Of a DNA stretch of 38,373 nt, positions 15,330-23,446 are shown piece after piece (the stretch's first letter is position 1; the number at the start of each line of letters is the position of its first letter). Origin of the DNA: 2-02-FULL-48-14 sp041645035 (GTDB taxonomy: Bacteria; Patescibacteriota; Gracilibacteria; UBA1369; 2-02-FULL-48-14); contig JBAZQU010000011.1 of the NCBI GenBank assembly GCA_041645035.1, forward strand, positions 1 to 38,373, given 5' to 3'. The position numbers were made by a program, and so were the translations under genes. The notes below the pieces were generated by a model. The model searched no databases and was not told the DNA's origin. It worked only from the letters and a program-made list of their open reading frames with translations.

Positions 15330-16688
15330 ATGAATCAACCAAAATCTTTCCCCGAAGAACTTTATTCTCCACACCTTGAACAAGTTCTTGCAGAACATAG
15401 AGAGGCTATGGAAAAAGAGGGGGTAGATCTTTTGGTAATTGGCTCAGGAGGTTCTGAAGTGCTACATTACGACGATGATCATGGGCCTTCGACTCCTGTT
15501 GCCCCAAATTTTGTCAGACTCGTTCCGACAAAAGAAAAACCTAATAACCATGTTGTCGTTGTAGGGACTGACGGCAAACCAACGCTTCTCTTCCACTCTC
15601 CAATGGGTAATTTTTGGCAGAAGCCAGCTACGCCTCCGGATAATTTAAATGAAGCCTTTGACGTTCGTGAAGTTCCAGATTTAAGAGCGTTAGACGAAGA
15701 AGTGACACGCATTTCTGTCGGGAGAAAAGTCGCCCACATCGGCCCAAGAGGGCCTAAAGATAGAGATCCTGAAAAGCTGAAAGCAAGGTTAGAATGGGCG
15801 AGGAGATTCAAAACTCCCTTTGAAATAGCATGCATCGCAGAGGCTTCAAGGACCGCTGCTTTAGGGCATATAGCCGCTAAAGATGCATTTTTAGCCGGTG
15901 GCTCTGAACTGGACATGCACCTTGCTTTCTTGGGGGCAGCAGGAGCTACAGACGACAGGATGGCCTTCCCGTCCATTGTTTCTCTCGATGCTGATACCGC
16001 ATGGTTACATCGTCCGGAAAAAGATCCGGGTCATAGTAATGGCGGTAGGGCACTTATAGATGCAGGGACTAGGTTTAGGGGTTATAATTCAGATATTACA
16101 ACCACATGGGTTAGAGAAGGAGCTGGTGTTCACGCTGTGTATACTCGACTGCTTCTGGGGCTGGAAGGGATTCAGAAGAATTTATGCACGGCAATCAGAC
16201 CTGGGGTTGATTTTATTGGGCTTCACGAAAAAGCCCATTTAGAGATTGCCAAGCTTTTATTGGAAACTGGAATCTTAAAAAATTGTTCTCCGGAAGAAGC
16301 AGTCGAGAAACGTTTTACGACTGCATTTTTACCTCACGGATTGGGTCATCCGTTGGGTATTCAAACGCATGACAAAGGGGGAAAACAAGAAGCACCTGAA
16401 GGAGGCATGCTAAAACCGCCATCTGGAGACGGAGAAGATCCATTGTATGATTGGTTGAGAAAGTTAAGCCCATTAGCGGAAAGGGAAGTTGTTACAATCG
16501 AACCAGGAATTTATTTTTTCCAAGCGCTTTTAGCTCGATTCAGAACAGGAGAGCATTCATCAAATTTCGATTGGCCATTAATTGATCAATTGGACGGAGG
16601 CATGCGCCTCGAAAGCAACGTACTCGTCTTGGCAAATGGATTTAGAGATATGACTGCTGAAGTACTGGAGCGAAAGACGAACGTATAG
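15330..16688 (+). CDS. pepQ: M24-family Xaa-Pro dipeptidase (PepQ-like)
   Basis: PepQ hydrolyses X-Pro dipeptides with two metal ions. The 452-residue protein has all five expected ligands: D244 and D255 (DAGTRFRGYNSD), H336 (PHGLGHPLGIQTHD), E391 (TIEPGIYF) and E428 (GGMRLESN). The long insertion between the HGLGH motif and the TIEPG motif, and the order of motifs, are those of the PepQ type common in gammaproteobacteria rather than of the short PepP/YpdF type. The nearly 450-residue length agrees. No Shine-Dalgarno sequence is visible. It is a single-gene unit with a structured leader; horizontal acquisition is plausible but unproven. Confidence 0.85.
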   Translation: MNQPKSFPEELYSPHLEQVLAEHREAMEKEGVDLLVIGSGGSEVLHYDDDHGPSTPVAPNFVRLVPTKEKPNNHVVVVGTDGKPTLLFHSPMGNFWQKPATPPDNLNEAFDVREVPDLRALDEEVTRISVGRKVAHIGPRGPKDRDPEKLKARLEWARRFKTPFEIACIAEASRTAALGHIAAKDAFLAGGSELDMHLAFLGAAGATDDRMAFPSIVSLDADTAWLHRPEKDPGHSNGGRALIDAGTRFRGYNSDITTTWVREGAGVHAVYTRLLLGLEGIQKNLCTAIRPGVDFIGLHEKAHLEIAKLLLETGILKNCSPEEAVEKRFTTAFLPHGLGHPLGIQTHDKGGKQEAPEGGMLKPPSGDGEDPLYDWLRKLSPLAEREVVTIEPGIYFFQALLARFRTGEHSSNFDWPLIDQLDGGMRLESNVLVLANGFRDMTAEVLERKTNV

Positions 16689-16776
16689 ATTCCTGAAATT
16701 TTCCTGACAAATTTGTGTAAAGCTGAGATCGGCTTTATAGTGTGTCCACTTTTATTGACTATATAGACAAAATCAA

Positions 16777-18228
16777 ATGAGCAAATTTTACCTCGGCAAT
16801 GCGATTCCGTATGTGAATGCCGCTCCCCACATGGGACATGCGCTTGAGGCGGTGCAAGGAGATGCGCTCACGCGCTATCACCGCATGATTGGAGACGATG
16901 TGTGTTTTTTGGTAGGAACAGATGAGTATGGGAGCAAGATTCAACAAATAGCCAAAGAAAAAGGTCTCAAGCCGCAAGAATTGGCGGACACGAACAGCGC
17001 GCTTTTTTTGGAATTTCATAAAAGAATAAACGCGGCGAACGATGATTTTATTCGTACGACGAGCGAACGGCACAAAGCCGGGGCGCAGAAGTTGTGGCAA
17101 AAGTTGGAAGCGGCGGGGAAGTTTTATGACAAAGAATATGAGGGGAAATACTGCACCGGTTGTGAAGCTTTTATTTTGGATAAAGACTTGGTGGACGGAC
17201 TGTGTGCCATCCACAAACGTGCGCCGGAAATTTTGAGAGAAAAAAATATGTTCTTTAAACTTTCGGAATATTCGGATGCTATTAAAGAAAAAGTGAAGAG
17301 CGGCGAACTGCTTATTCGTCCGCAGTCTCGTCGAAATGAGTTTTTGTCTTTTTTGGAGGAGGGACTGCAGGACGTGAGTTTTTCTCGTCCCAAGAAAACT
17401 GTGGCGTGGGGCATTGAGGTGCCCGGGCATGAGGATCAAGTTATGTATGTGTGGTGTGATGCACTGAGCTACTATCTTTCTGCAATCGGTTATAGTGAGG
17501 AAACCGAGGAGTTTAAAAAATACTGGCCGGCGGATGTACTCTTGATTGGAAAGGACATCATCCGTTTTCAATGTGGGGTGTTGATTGGGATGCTGATGGC
17601 CGCCGGCCTTCCATTGCCCAAGGCGGTTTACGTGCACGGTTTCATCACCAGCGAGGGGCAAAAAATGAGCAAGTCGCTCGGTAATGTGGTGGACCCCATT
17701 GCGCTACTGGATGAATGGGGCGCTGACCCGGTTCGTTACTACCTGCTTCGCGAAGTTCCTACCGACGAAGATGGTGATTTTTCTCGTGAACGTTTTGCGA
17801 TTGTGTATAAAGACGAATTGCAAAATACCATCGGAAATTTACTTCGCCGCGTGGTGACACTTTCGGTCAAAAACTTTGAAGCCAGGCGACCTGTGGGTGA
17901 TGGTGCGCTCAAAGAAAATATTGAAAAAGCCTGGAAAATGTATCACGAAGGTTTCACGACTTTTAATATTAAGAGTGCATTGGAAGCTATGATTGGACTC
18001 GCACGCGAAGGAAATTTATACGTAGATCAGCAAAAACCCTGGGAATTGGCCAAGACCGATAAAGAATCTTTAGAAAAAGTTCTTGGAAATTTGCTTGAAC
18101 TTTGCAAAGCCCTTGGCGAAATGCTTCAGCCCGTCATTCCCGAAAGCGCACAAAAAATCCTAACCCAAGTGGGTGGAGAAACCATCACTCTTGGAGATCC
18201 TTTGTTTCCGTCACGCGATCACTCCTGA
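16777..18228 (+). CDS. metG: Methionyl-tRNA synthetase
   Basis: MetG charges initiator and elongator tRNA(Met). The 483-residue class I synthetase has the HIGH-like motif HMGH (18-21), KMSKS (296-300) and a zinc knuckle C126-x2-C129...C143-x2-H146 in the connective region, of the single-knuckle MetG type. The anticodon-binding helical domain follows (about 345-480), and the EMAP-II-like C-terminal tRNA-binding domain seen in some MetRS is absent. A possible promoter (TTGTGT, 17 bp, TATAGT) lies at about 16712-16740. The 3' end overlaps the convergent lipoprotein gene by 10 bases. Confidence 0.96.
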   Translation: MSKFYLGNAIPYVNAAPHMGHALEAVQGDALTRYHRMIGDDVCFLVGTDEYGSKIQQIAKEKGLKPQELADTNSALFLEFHKRINAANDDFIRTTSERHKAGAQKLWQKLEAAGKFYDKEYEGKYCTGCEAFILDKDLVDGLCAIHKRAPEILREKNMFFKLSEYSDAIKEKVKSGELLIRPQSRRNEFLSFLEEGLQDVSFSRPKKTVAWGIEVPGHEDQVMYVWCDALSYYLSAIGYSEETEEFKKYWPADVLLIGKDIIRFQCGVLIGMLMAAGLPLPKAVYVHGFITSEGQKMSKSLGNVVDPIALLDEWGADPVRYYLLREVPTDEDGDFSRERFAIVYKDELQNTIGNLLRRVVTLSVKNFEARRPVGDGALKENIEKAWKMYHEGFTTFNIKSALEAMIGLAREGNLYVDQQKPWELAKTDKESLEKVLGNLLELCKALGEMLQPVIPESAQKILTQVGGETITLGDPLFPSRDHS

Positions 18229-18578
18229 ACCATTGCTTCAGCTAAATCGGCAGCGCTCACACCACTGGCGGTGAGGGCCTCGGCACAAGTAGCTTCCAAA
18301 TGTGTGCGAGCGGCTTCAGAGACTTGATTAAGAGCCTCCGTTCCGCGAATTTCAGCAAGATAAGTGTCGATTTCTTCGGGATCGTTGTAGCCGTATTTAT
18401 TCATAATATCTCCGGTTTCAGCTTCAATGTCTTCCAAAGCAACGGTCTCATCAAAAAGAAGACAAGCGGTTTCAGCCATGGCTTTCCCCGTATCCTCCGC
18501 TTTATTGCCGGAGCCTCCTCCGCAAGCGCTTAGAAATAATGCTCCCGTAAGAAAGCTGGCAAGTAAAGGTCTGAACAT
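18219..18578 (-). CDS. Small lipoprotein, unknown function
   Basis: The 119-residue protein starts MFRPLLASFLTGALFLSACG: a basic n-region, a hydrophobic core and the lipobox L-S-A-C, so Cys19 would be lipidated after signal peptidase II cleavage. The mature part is acidic and helical with two further cysteines (TACLLF, ATCAEA) that might pair. I recognise no domain. It lies 43 bp downstream of the 2-TM-protein operon on the same strand and could be its last gene. Confidence 0.75.
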   Translation of the reverse strand: MFRPLLASFLTGALFLSACGGGSGNKAEDTGKAMAETACLLFDETVALEDIEAETGDIMNKYGYNDPEEIDTYLAEIRGTEALNQVSEAARTHLEATCAEALTASGVSAADLAEAMVQE

Positions 18579-18621
18579 GCTTTAAAGGTTAGAAATAAAA
18601 GTCTGTGCGCACAGAGTACGC

Positions 18622-19038
18622 TTAAAGAGCTGATTCGTCCACCTGGAGTATAATCTGGAGAACTCCTTGTACGATGGCATAAGAAAGTAGAATAATAGCG
18701 AGACCCACGAGGGACCATACAATCCCAAGTTTCCCTTTTTCAATACGTTCATCTTTACCAAAAGCTATGACGTAATTTACCCCCGCGATGATCAAAAAGA
18801 TGATGGTAAGGGCACCCGCAAAAAGCAATACCTGACTGATGATATTTCCCACAAACATAATGAGGGTTTGCGTGGCGGCGGTTTCGGGATGGTCGTCGTT
18901 TACCGCTTCTTCAATCTCTATAGTAGGAAGGTTGTTGGGACGTAGATTGTCGTCCAATTGAATGGCGGCCAAAGCGCTGTCCACGCTGAAAGAAAATAGG
19001 ACGGCGGCCAAAATGGTAAGAAGGATTTTTTTAATCAT
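18622..19038 (-). CDS. Two-TM pilin-like protein (T4SS/VirB2-like), 138 aa
   Basis: The start is the ATG at 19038, which overlaps the preceding gene by 8 bases and gives a good signal peptide (MIKKILLTILAAVLFSFSVD). The body has two TM helices (about 62-85 and 103-125) flanking the charged hairpin loop FGKDERIEKGK, followed by the motif SLVGLAIILLSYAIV. This 'loop x-x-(D/E)-x-(K/R)' two-helix unit recurs in the next three genes. Related proteins are annotated in CPR and Mycoplasma as pilin-like conjugal-transfer proteins (TrbC/VirB2 topology). Its role as a secretion-channel or pilus subunit is inferred. Confidence 0.7.
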   Translation of the reverse strand: MIKKILLTILAAVLFSFSVDSALAAIQLDDNLRPNNLPTIEIEEAVNDDHPETAATQTLIMFVGNIISQVLLFAGALTIIFLIIAGVNYVIAFGKDERIEKGKLGIVWSLVGLAIILLSYAIVQGVLQIILQVDESAL

Positions 19039-19900
19039 TGCGTTCTTCGGTGTTAACAAAGATTTCGTCCGTTGTGGAATTATCATTTTTATTGAGATTA
19101 AGGTTGGCAAGCCCGTAAACAATTGCATAACCCAGTGAAATAAGAGCCAAGGCAAGCGCCGAATAAATAAGAATACTTTTTGCTTTAGTCACCGATTCTT
19201 CGTTTCCACGTCCAATTACCAAGAGCACACCTCCGTACATAAAGGCCACGAAGACCAAAAAGGCAGTCGCATACATAACATTAGTGATCACCGCGGGGAC
19301 AATTTCCCCCAAAAAGTTTCCACCGGGTAGGGAGACTCGATTGTCTTCATCTTGATCTTCAATGGTTTCTCGTTGGCTGGGGAATAAGATATCCACGTCC
19401 TCCTCCACATCCACTGCGTACGCGGACGGGATACTGAAGAAAGAAGTATTCGGATTACTATCTTGTTCGTTAGGCAACGCGACGGAAACCACCACGGATA
19501 CGATTCCATAAGCTAAAATCACAATCACAAAACCAAAAATTCCATAATACAAATTGGTCTTGGCTCGCTTCACCTTGTCCTCATTTCCATAGGCCGTCAG
19601 CATCTGAACCGATGAGAACAATATTCCCAAAAAGGTGGCGATTCCCAAGATACCGATAACGATATTAATCGCTCGAGGGATGGTCTCGTTCAAAATGTAG
19701 TTTTGCGTGTCATAACCGCGTTCTCCCACATCCGGTGCAGGCAGAAAATCCGGGACAGGAATGGTCGGTTGCGTTACTTGACCTGTGGGGGATGCATCAT
19801 CCACCGTCGTTTCAGCCTGACTCAGTGGAACCGAAACGGCGCTTAAACTGAGTAAGCTCAGGCCGAGTAAAAATCCGACAATGAATTTACGCAGCATCAT
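19031..19900 (-). CDS. Tandem two-module pilin-like membrane protein, 289 aa
   Basis: After a signal peptide (about 1-29) this protein carries two copies of the 2-TM unit. Module A spans about residues 75-142 (IVIGILGIATFLGILFSSVQ, loop YGNEDKVKRAK, then GIFGFVIVILAYGIV). Module B spans about 200-270 (ATAFLVFVAFMYGGVLLVIG, loop RGNEESVTKAK, then ALALALISLGYAIVYG). The 55-residue acidic linker between them is probably extracytoplasmic. The internal duplication suggests fusion of two pilin-like subunits. It overlaps the upstream gene by four bases (ATGA) and the downstream one by 8. Confidence 0.72.
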   Translation of the reverse strand: MMLRKFIVGFLLGLSLLSLSAVSVPLSQAETTVDDASPTGQVTQPTIPVPDFLPAPDVGERGYDTQNYILNETIPRAINIVIGILGIATFLGILFSSVQMLTAYGNEDKVKRAKTNLYYGIFGFVIVILAYGIVSVVVSVALPNEQDSNPNTSFFSIPSAYAVDVEEDVDILFPSQRETIEDQDEDNRVSLPGGNFLGEIVPAVITNVMYATAFLVFVAFMYGGVLLVIGRGNEESVTKAKSILIYSALALALISLGYAIVYGLANLNLNKNDNSTTDEIFVNTEERND

Positions 19901-20700
19901 GAGCCGAAGAAGCTAGGATTAATAGTGTACAAAATCAGTCCGGAAAGAAAGAGCAAAATAAGTCCCATTATGGATTGCAAAATTACCTTTTTAGATTCAG
20001 TGATATCCCCGCTCACTCCCGAAACGGAAATCTTAATACCTTGGTACACTATAATGACTACCGCAATGGAACCCACGGTCAAAACTCCAAAGGTGAAAAT
20101 TTGCTTCACCATAAGTTTAATAATGCCAATTCCGCTGGAGCCAATGACCCACTGACGTTTTTCACAGTTTTGTAGGTCATCAGTACATTTGTCGAAGGTG
20201 TCGGTATAGAATGTTAATGATTCGTCACAGCCCAAGATATTCCCATTTTGATCCTCCCTTTGCAGTGAGCAACATATACCGGCATAAACCGTGACGACTT
20301 TGCTTTCAGATTTCTGACCTTCTTCGATGATTGTGTCCGGAGCGATGACTTCGGAGATCTCGGTAACCACTTTTCCCGCCGCTGAACAGTCCCCCTTTTC
20401 TAAATAGGTTGTATATTCATTCGGAATTCCACAGGTTGATTCGCTATATGCCGCGGCAACGGATTCATCGGCCGCACTACGGCTCTCTTCATACATTTTT
20501 ATCTGAGCCTCTTCATCCGCTTTCATCTCATCGTTATTAGTTCCATTGTTATTCGAGTCTGCGATGCTTGTATCCACAGTCAAAGGATAATAGGCCCATG
20601 GACACGCGGTTATTAAGTCTTCTCCCGCCGCCATCGCTAAGGTCGGGACGGTAAAGACCGAAAGATAGGAGGCGAGGATGAGAATAAAAAGTTTGCGCAT
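19897..20700 (-). CDS. Secreted Cys-rich protein with C-terminal 2-TM pilin-like module, 267 aa
   Basis: A signal peptide (about 1-24) precedes a long extracytoplasmic domain of some 150 residues with several cysteines (TACPWAY, STCGIPN, GDCSAAG, GICCSLQ, LGCDES, DKCTDD, QNCEKR), probably disulfide-linked. The C-terminus is the 2-TM module (FTFGVLTVGSIAVVIIVYQG, loop VSGVSGDITESKK, then SIMGLILLFLSGLILYTI). It is the only member of the cassette with a large outer domain, so it may be the exposed adhesin-like or cap subunit; that is inference. It shares one base with the upstream gene. Confidence 0.7.
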   Translation of the reverse strand: MRKLFILILASYLSVFTVPTLAMAAGEDLITACPWAYYPLTVDTSIADSNNNGTNNDEMKADEEAQIKMYEESRSAADESVAAAYSESTCGIPNEYTTYLEKGDCSAAGKVVTEISEVIAPDTIIEEGQKSESKVVTVYAGICCSLQREDQNGNILGCDESLTFYTDTFDKCTDDLQNCEKRQWVIGSSGIGIIKLMVKQIFTFGVLTVGSIAVVIIVYQGIKISVSGVSGDITESKKVILQSIMGLILLFLSGLILYTINPSFFGS

Positions 20701-21128
20701 CAGTAGAAGAAAGATTGAATGAAGGCGGTGATGAAATAGGCCATAAAGGCCAGAGAAAGGCCTAGGATTGATTGCACCAGAATGCTCTTGGAGCGATCTA
20801 TTTTGTTTTGATCGCCACCGGCAGTCACCATCAAAAGACCTCCAATCATAATAACGACGAAGGTAAAGGTTCCAACAAGCAAACTTAGCAGATTAATGGC
20901 ACGCAGAATAATAGCGCCGGCCACAGAGGTATTTTTTTCTTTGGCAGATTCAATAATGTTTTCAAAAAGATCTATACTTTGACCATTGGTTTCGGTGTCA
21001 CCATCATTGATATTCAAAATTTCCGAAACATCAAAACTACTGTAGTTATTATCGGCAAGGGCGAGTGGCGCGCTGAGAAGGCCACAAGAAGCAAGAAAAA
21101 GGGCAATGGAGGCGAAGATTTTTTTCAT
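20700..21128 (-). CDS. Two-TM pilin-like protein, 142 aa
   Basis: This protein has a signal peptide (about 1-25, ending LALA-D), a 50-residue acidic segment, and the 2-TM module: LLSLLVGTFTFVVIMIGGLL, loop TAGGDQNKIDRSK, then SILGLSLAFMAYFITAFI. It is the archetypal short form of the repeated unit in this operon. It follows the ATPase gene after 34 bp that contain a small hairpin. Confidence 0.72.
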   Translation of the reverse strand: MKKIFASIALFLASCGLLSAPLALADNNYSSFDVSEILNINDGDTETNGQSIDLFENIIESAKEKNTSVAGAIILRAINLLSLLVGTFTFVVIMIGGLLMVTAGGDQNKIDRSKSILVQSILGLSLAFMAYFITAFIQSFFY

Positions 21129-21144
21129 ATGGGGCGGGAAGGAG

Positions 21145-21161
21145 ACTCGGTTTCACCGAGT
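21145..21161 (-). promoter_or_regulatory. Intercistronic hairpin between ATPase and first pilin-like gene
   Basis: ACTCGG and CCGAGT flank a 5-nt loop in the 34-bp gap. No U-run follows, so it is more likely an mRNA-processing or stability element than a terminator. Confidence 0.5.
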
Positions 21162-21162
21162 A

Positions 21163-23226
21163 TCACCCTTTATTATACCTGATCTGGAGCTTTTCTTCAA
21201 CCAGGGAAACGGCGCGACCATAGCGCTGCGCGCTGCGGAGTTTAAGCTCTTGGGCATTTATGAGCGTTGTGTAGAGGGGTTTTTGAACGTCCATGCGAAA
21301 AAGCGGGAGAGGACTTTGCTTGCGTAGCAGCTTGGCATAAGCCTGAAAAGGGGCAAGTTGAGTGAGGTCTTCCTCGATGAGGCCGAGCGAAGGGGCGAGG
21401 ATTTGTGCATCCGCATAACTGGCGCGGAAACAAAGCAAAGAACCGGCATTTCCGAGTACCGCATCTTGGATTTCAGGTGGAAGTTGAGTGAGGTATTGGT
21501 TGGCCACGGTAAGGGCGAGGCCGTATTTACGTGATTCGGCGAGCATGGAAAGCAAGGTTTTAGTCGTAAAATTCTGAAACTCATCAATGGTGAGGCAGAC
21601 GGTTTTGCGTTTTTCGGGTGGTAGTTCGGCACGGCGGAGCAAAGTGGATTGAATCATGGAAATGAAAATCATCCCGAGCATGCGGCTGGCGTCTTCCCCA
21701 AGTTTTCCTTTGGATAGTGAGATGAGAATAAGTTTGTTTTCCTCAAAGGCGGATTCGAAAGAGAATTTACTCTTGGGCTGGCCAAAAATATTTCGTAGCA
21801 GCGGCAGAGTGAGGAGGGGGCCGACTTTGTTCAGAATAGGTGCGGTGTGTTCATGACGGGTTTTAAGGTCCAGGGCCAAAAATTCGTCCTTAAAAAAGCG
21901 GTGGAGTTCAAAGTCGCTTGTGAGATCGAGGAGGTGGTGGCAGTAAGCCTCATTGGTGAGGAGGCGGGGGAGATCGAGGAGCGTGGTGTTAGGCGCGAGA
22001 GTTAGGAGGAGCAACGCATTGCGAAGAATATATTCCAGGCGCGGACCCCAACTGCCCCTGGCCAGCACTTCAAACATTTCCACAAGGGCGGAGGTTTTCA
22101 GATTCGGATTTTCGCCGGAATGAAGTTCCAATGGATTTATGGCCAGCGGGAAAGCGGAATCACTGGGGTCGAGGAGGATAAGGTCTTTTGTGCGACTTTG
22201 TGGCGTGAGACGGAGTGCGTCCTCAATGAGATCCCCATGAGGGTCCAGGAGTACGGCGGTTCGATTTTGATCTGCATCTTCTTGGAAAAACTTCAGCAAT
22301 ACGGTGGATTTTCCCATTCCGGTTTTCCCCACCAAGTAGAGGTGGCGCTTGCGATCTTCCTCTTCGAGCAGAGCGTTTTTTGGGGCGGGCAGATAAGTCG
22401 TGGGTTCGGTGTGTAGATGCGCGGCAAGCTCCTTGGCGTTAGGGAGCGAAAGAAGGCTGGCGAGTTCTTCGGCGCTAAAAATAAGCGTGCCGGGTTTGTG
22501 GTGAAGGCGCAGCTCGCCCAGATAAGGCAGGGTGAAACCGTGAATAAAATCGGTGAATGGATGGCTGAGGGAAATTGTCGTTTTAAAAAGGGGGCGAGAG
22601 AGTTTGTCGAGCACAGCCCGGCGAGGATCTTCACGTTCATGGAGCGATTCCATTTGTTCCTGGGGCGGTGTTTTGAGCGGTGTGTGGAGCAGGGACTTCC
22701 GCAGTAGCGGGCCCAGGAAACGTCTGATTTTTAAACTGAACCACGCGCGGCTTTCCCACTGATCGAAACGGCGTTCCGGTTCAAAATAAGGTTTTTTGGC
22801 TTTTTTGAGAGCACGTTCACGGCGGCGATCGGAGAGAGGTTCCAGGTGAAAGTGGACAACGGCGTTGGGAGTTTTCGCGAGAAGTGGAATAAAAGTGTCG
22901 AGCGGGGAGATATGTGTTTTTTGCGTGCGATCTTCAAATTGCGAGTAGCGTTTGATGGGGAGGAGAGGACCCTTGGGTTGGCGAACGTGGAAAATCGGCC
23001 GGGCATTTGGACGGGCGATTGGACTTTTTGTCGTAGGGATGAGTCGCGATCCAATCAAATGATCACTTAAATCTTCACTACATAGCAGCTCCACTTTTTG
23101 TTCTCGTTCGCGGATCCAAAAATCGATGGGGCGGGGATGTTTTTGTAAAGTATGGAGCCAATGCTCGAGCAGCCGAGGAGAATACTCGCGGGTTTCACAG
23201 AGACGAAGTTCGTAAAGGATGCGCAT
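21163..23226 (-). CDS. Type IV secretion/conjugation-type ATPase (TraD/VirD4-HerA-like)
   Basis: The 687-residue protein has an N-terminal region without known motif (1-250) and a RecA/HerA-type motor: Walker A VGKTGMGKST (about 299-308), LLDPHGD (about 326-332), Walker B CLTIDEFQNF (about 544-553) and the Q-x-L-x-Q-L-P...N-A-G-S motif III region (about 579-597) typical of TraG/TraD-type coupling proteins. No N-terminal TM helix is evident, so it may be recruited to the membrane by its partners. It heads the operon with four 2-TM proteins. The ATG is preceded by AGAGG, one of the few purine-rich start contexts here. Confidence 0.82.
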   Translation of the reverse strand: MRILYELRLCETREYSPRLLEHWLHTLQKHPRPIDFWIREREQKVELLCSEDLSDHLIGSRLIPTTKSPIARPNARPIFHVRQPKGPLLPIKRYSQFEDRTQKTHISPLDTFIPLLAKTPNAVVHFHLEPLSDRRRERALKKAKKPYFEPERRFDQWESRAWFSLKIRRFLGPLLRKSLLHTPLKTPPQEQMESLHEREDPRRAVLDKLSRPLFKTTISLSHPFTDFIHGFTLPYLGELRLHHKPGTLIFSAEELASLLSLPNAKELAAHLHTEPTTYLPAPKNALLEEEDRKRHLYLVGKTGMGKSTVLLKFFQEDADQNRTAVLLDPHGDLIEDALRLTPQSRTKDLILLDPSDSAFPLAINPLELHSGENPNLKTSALVEMFEVLARGSWGPRLEYILRNALLLLTLAPNTTLLDLPRLLTNEAYCHHLLDLTSDFELHRFFKDEFLALDLKTRHEHTAPILNKVGPLLTLPLLRNIFGQPKSKFSFESAFEENKLILISLSKGKLGEDASRMLGMIFISMIQSTLLRRAELPPEKRKTVCLTIDEFQNFTTKTLLSMLAESRKYGLALTVANQYLTQLPPEIQDAVLGNAGSLLCFRASYADAQILAPSLGLIEEDLTQLAPFQAYAKLLRKQSPLPLFRMDVQKPLYTTLINAQELKLRSAQRYGRAVSLVEEKLQIRYNKG

Positions 23227-23311
23227 CCTCTTATTTTACGGGGCTGCGTACGGTTTTTGAAAATAGGCCCGTGGCGCCAAACCTGGAAAATTGCGTTGTT
23301 ATGAGAGTCAC

Positions 23312-23360
23312 AACAGGGGTGAGGTGAGTATACCAGGCACTGTATACCATCACCCCTGTT
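23312..23360. repeat. Strong interrupted hairpin between divergent ATPase and HNH genes
   Basis: AACAGGGGTGA (23312-23322) pairs perfectly with TCACCCCTGTT (23350-23360); inside, two GTATAC hexamers can pair. TTTTGTCATTTT follows on the plus strand, so it resembles a terminator, yet no plus-strand gene lies upstream within the intergenic space. It may be an operator, a terminator of antisense transcription or a small mobile end. Confidence 0.7.
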
Positions 23361-23378
23361 TTTGTCATTTTAAAATCA

Positions 23379-23407
23379 GCGACAAAGTCATTCTCTCGCC
23401 CTATAAT
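23379..23407 (+). promoter_or_regulatory. Promoter of the HNH gene
   Basis: GCGACA (23379-23384), a 17-bp spacer and a perfect TATAAT (23402-23407). The start would be near 23414, about 33 bases before the chosen ATG. Confidence 0.65.
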
Positions 23408-23446
23408 AAGCTCATCTCCCCACTGCCATGGATAATCTTTTATCTT

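Noticed and set aside
15108..15330. Known riboswitch class (purine, preQ1 or SAM type) before pepQ
   Set aside because: None of the conserved core sequences of these classes is present; only hairpins are visible.
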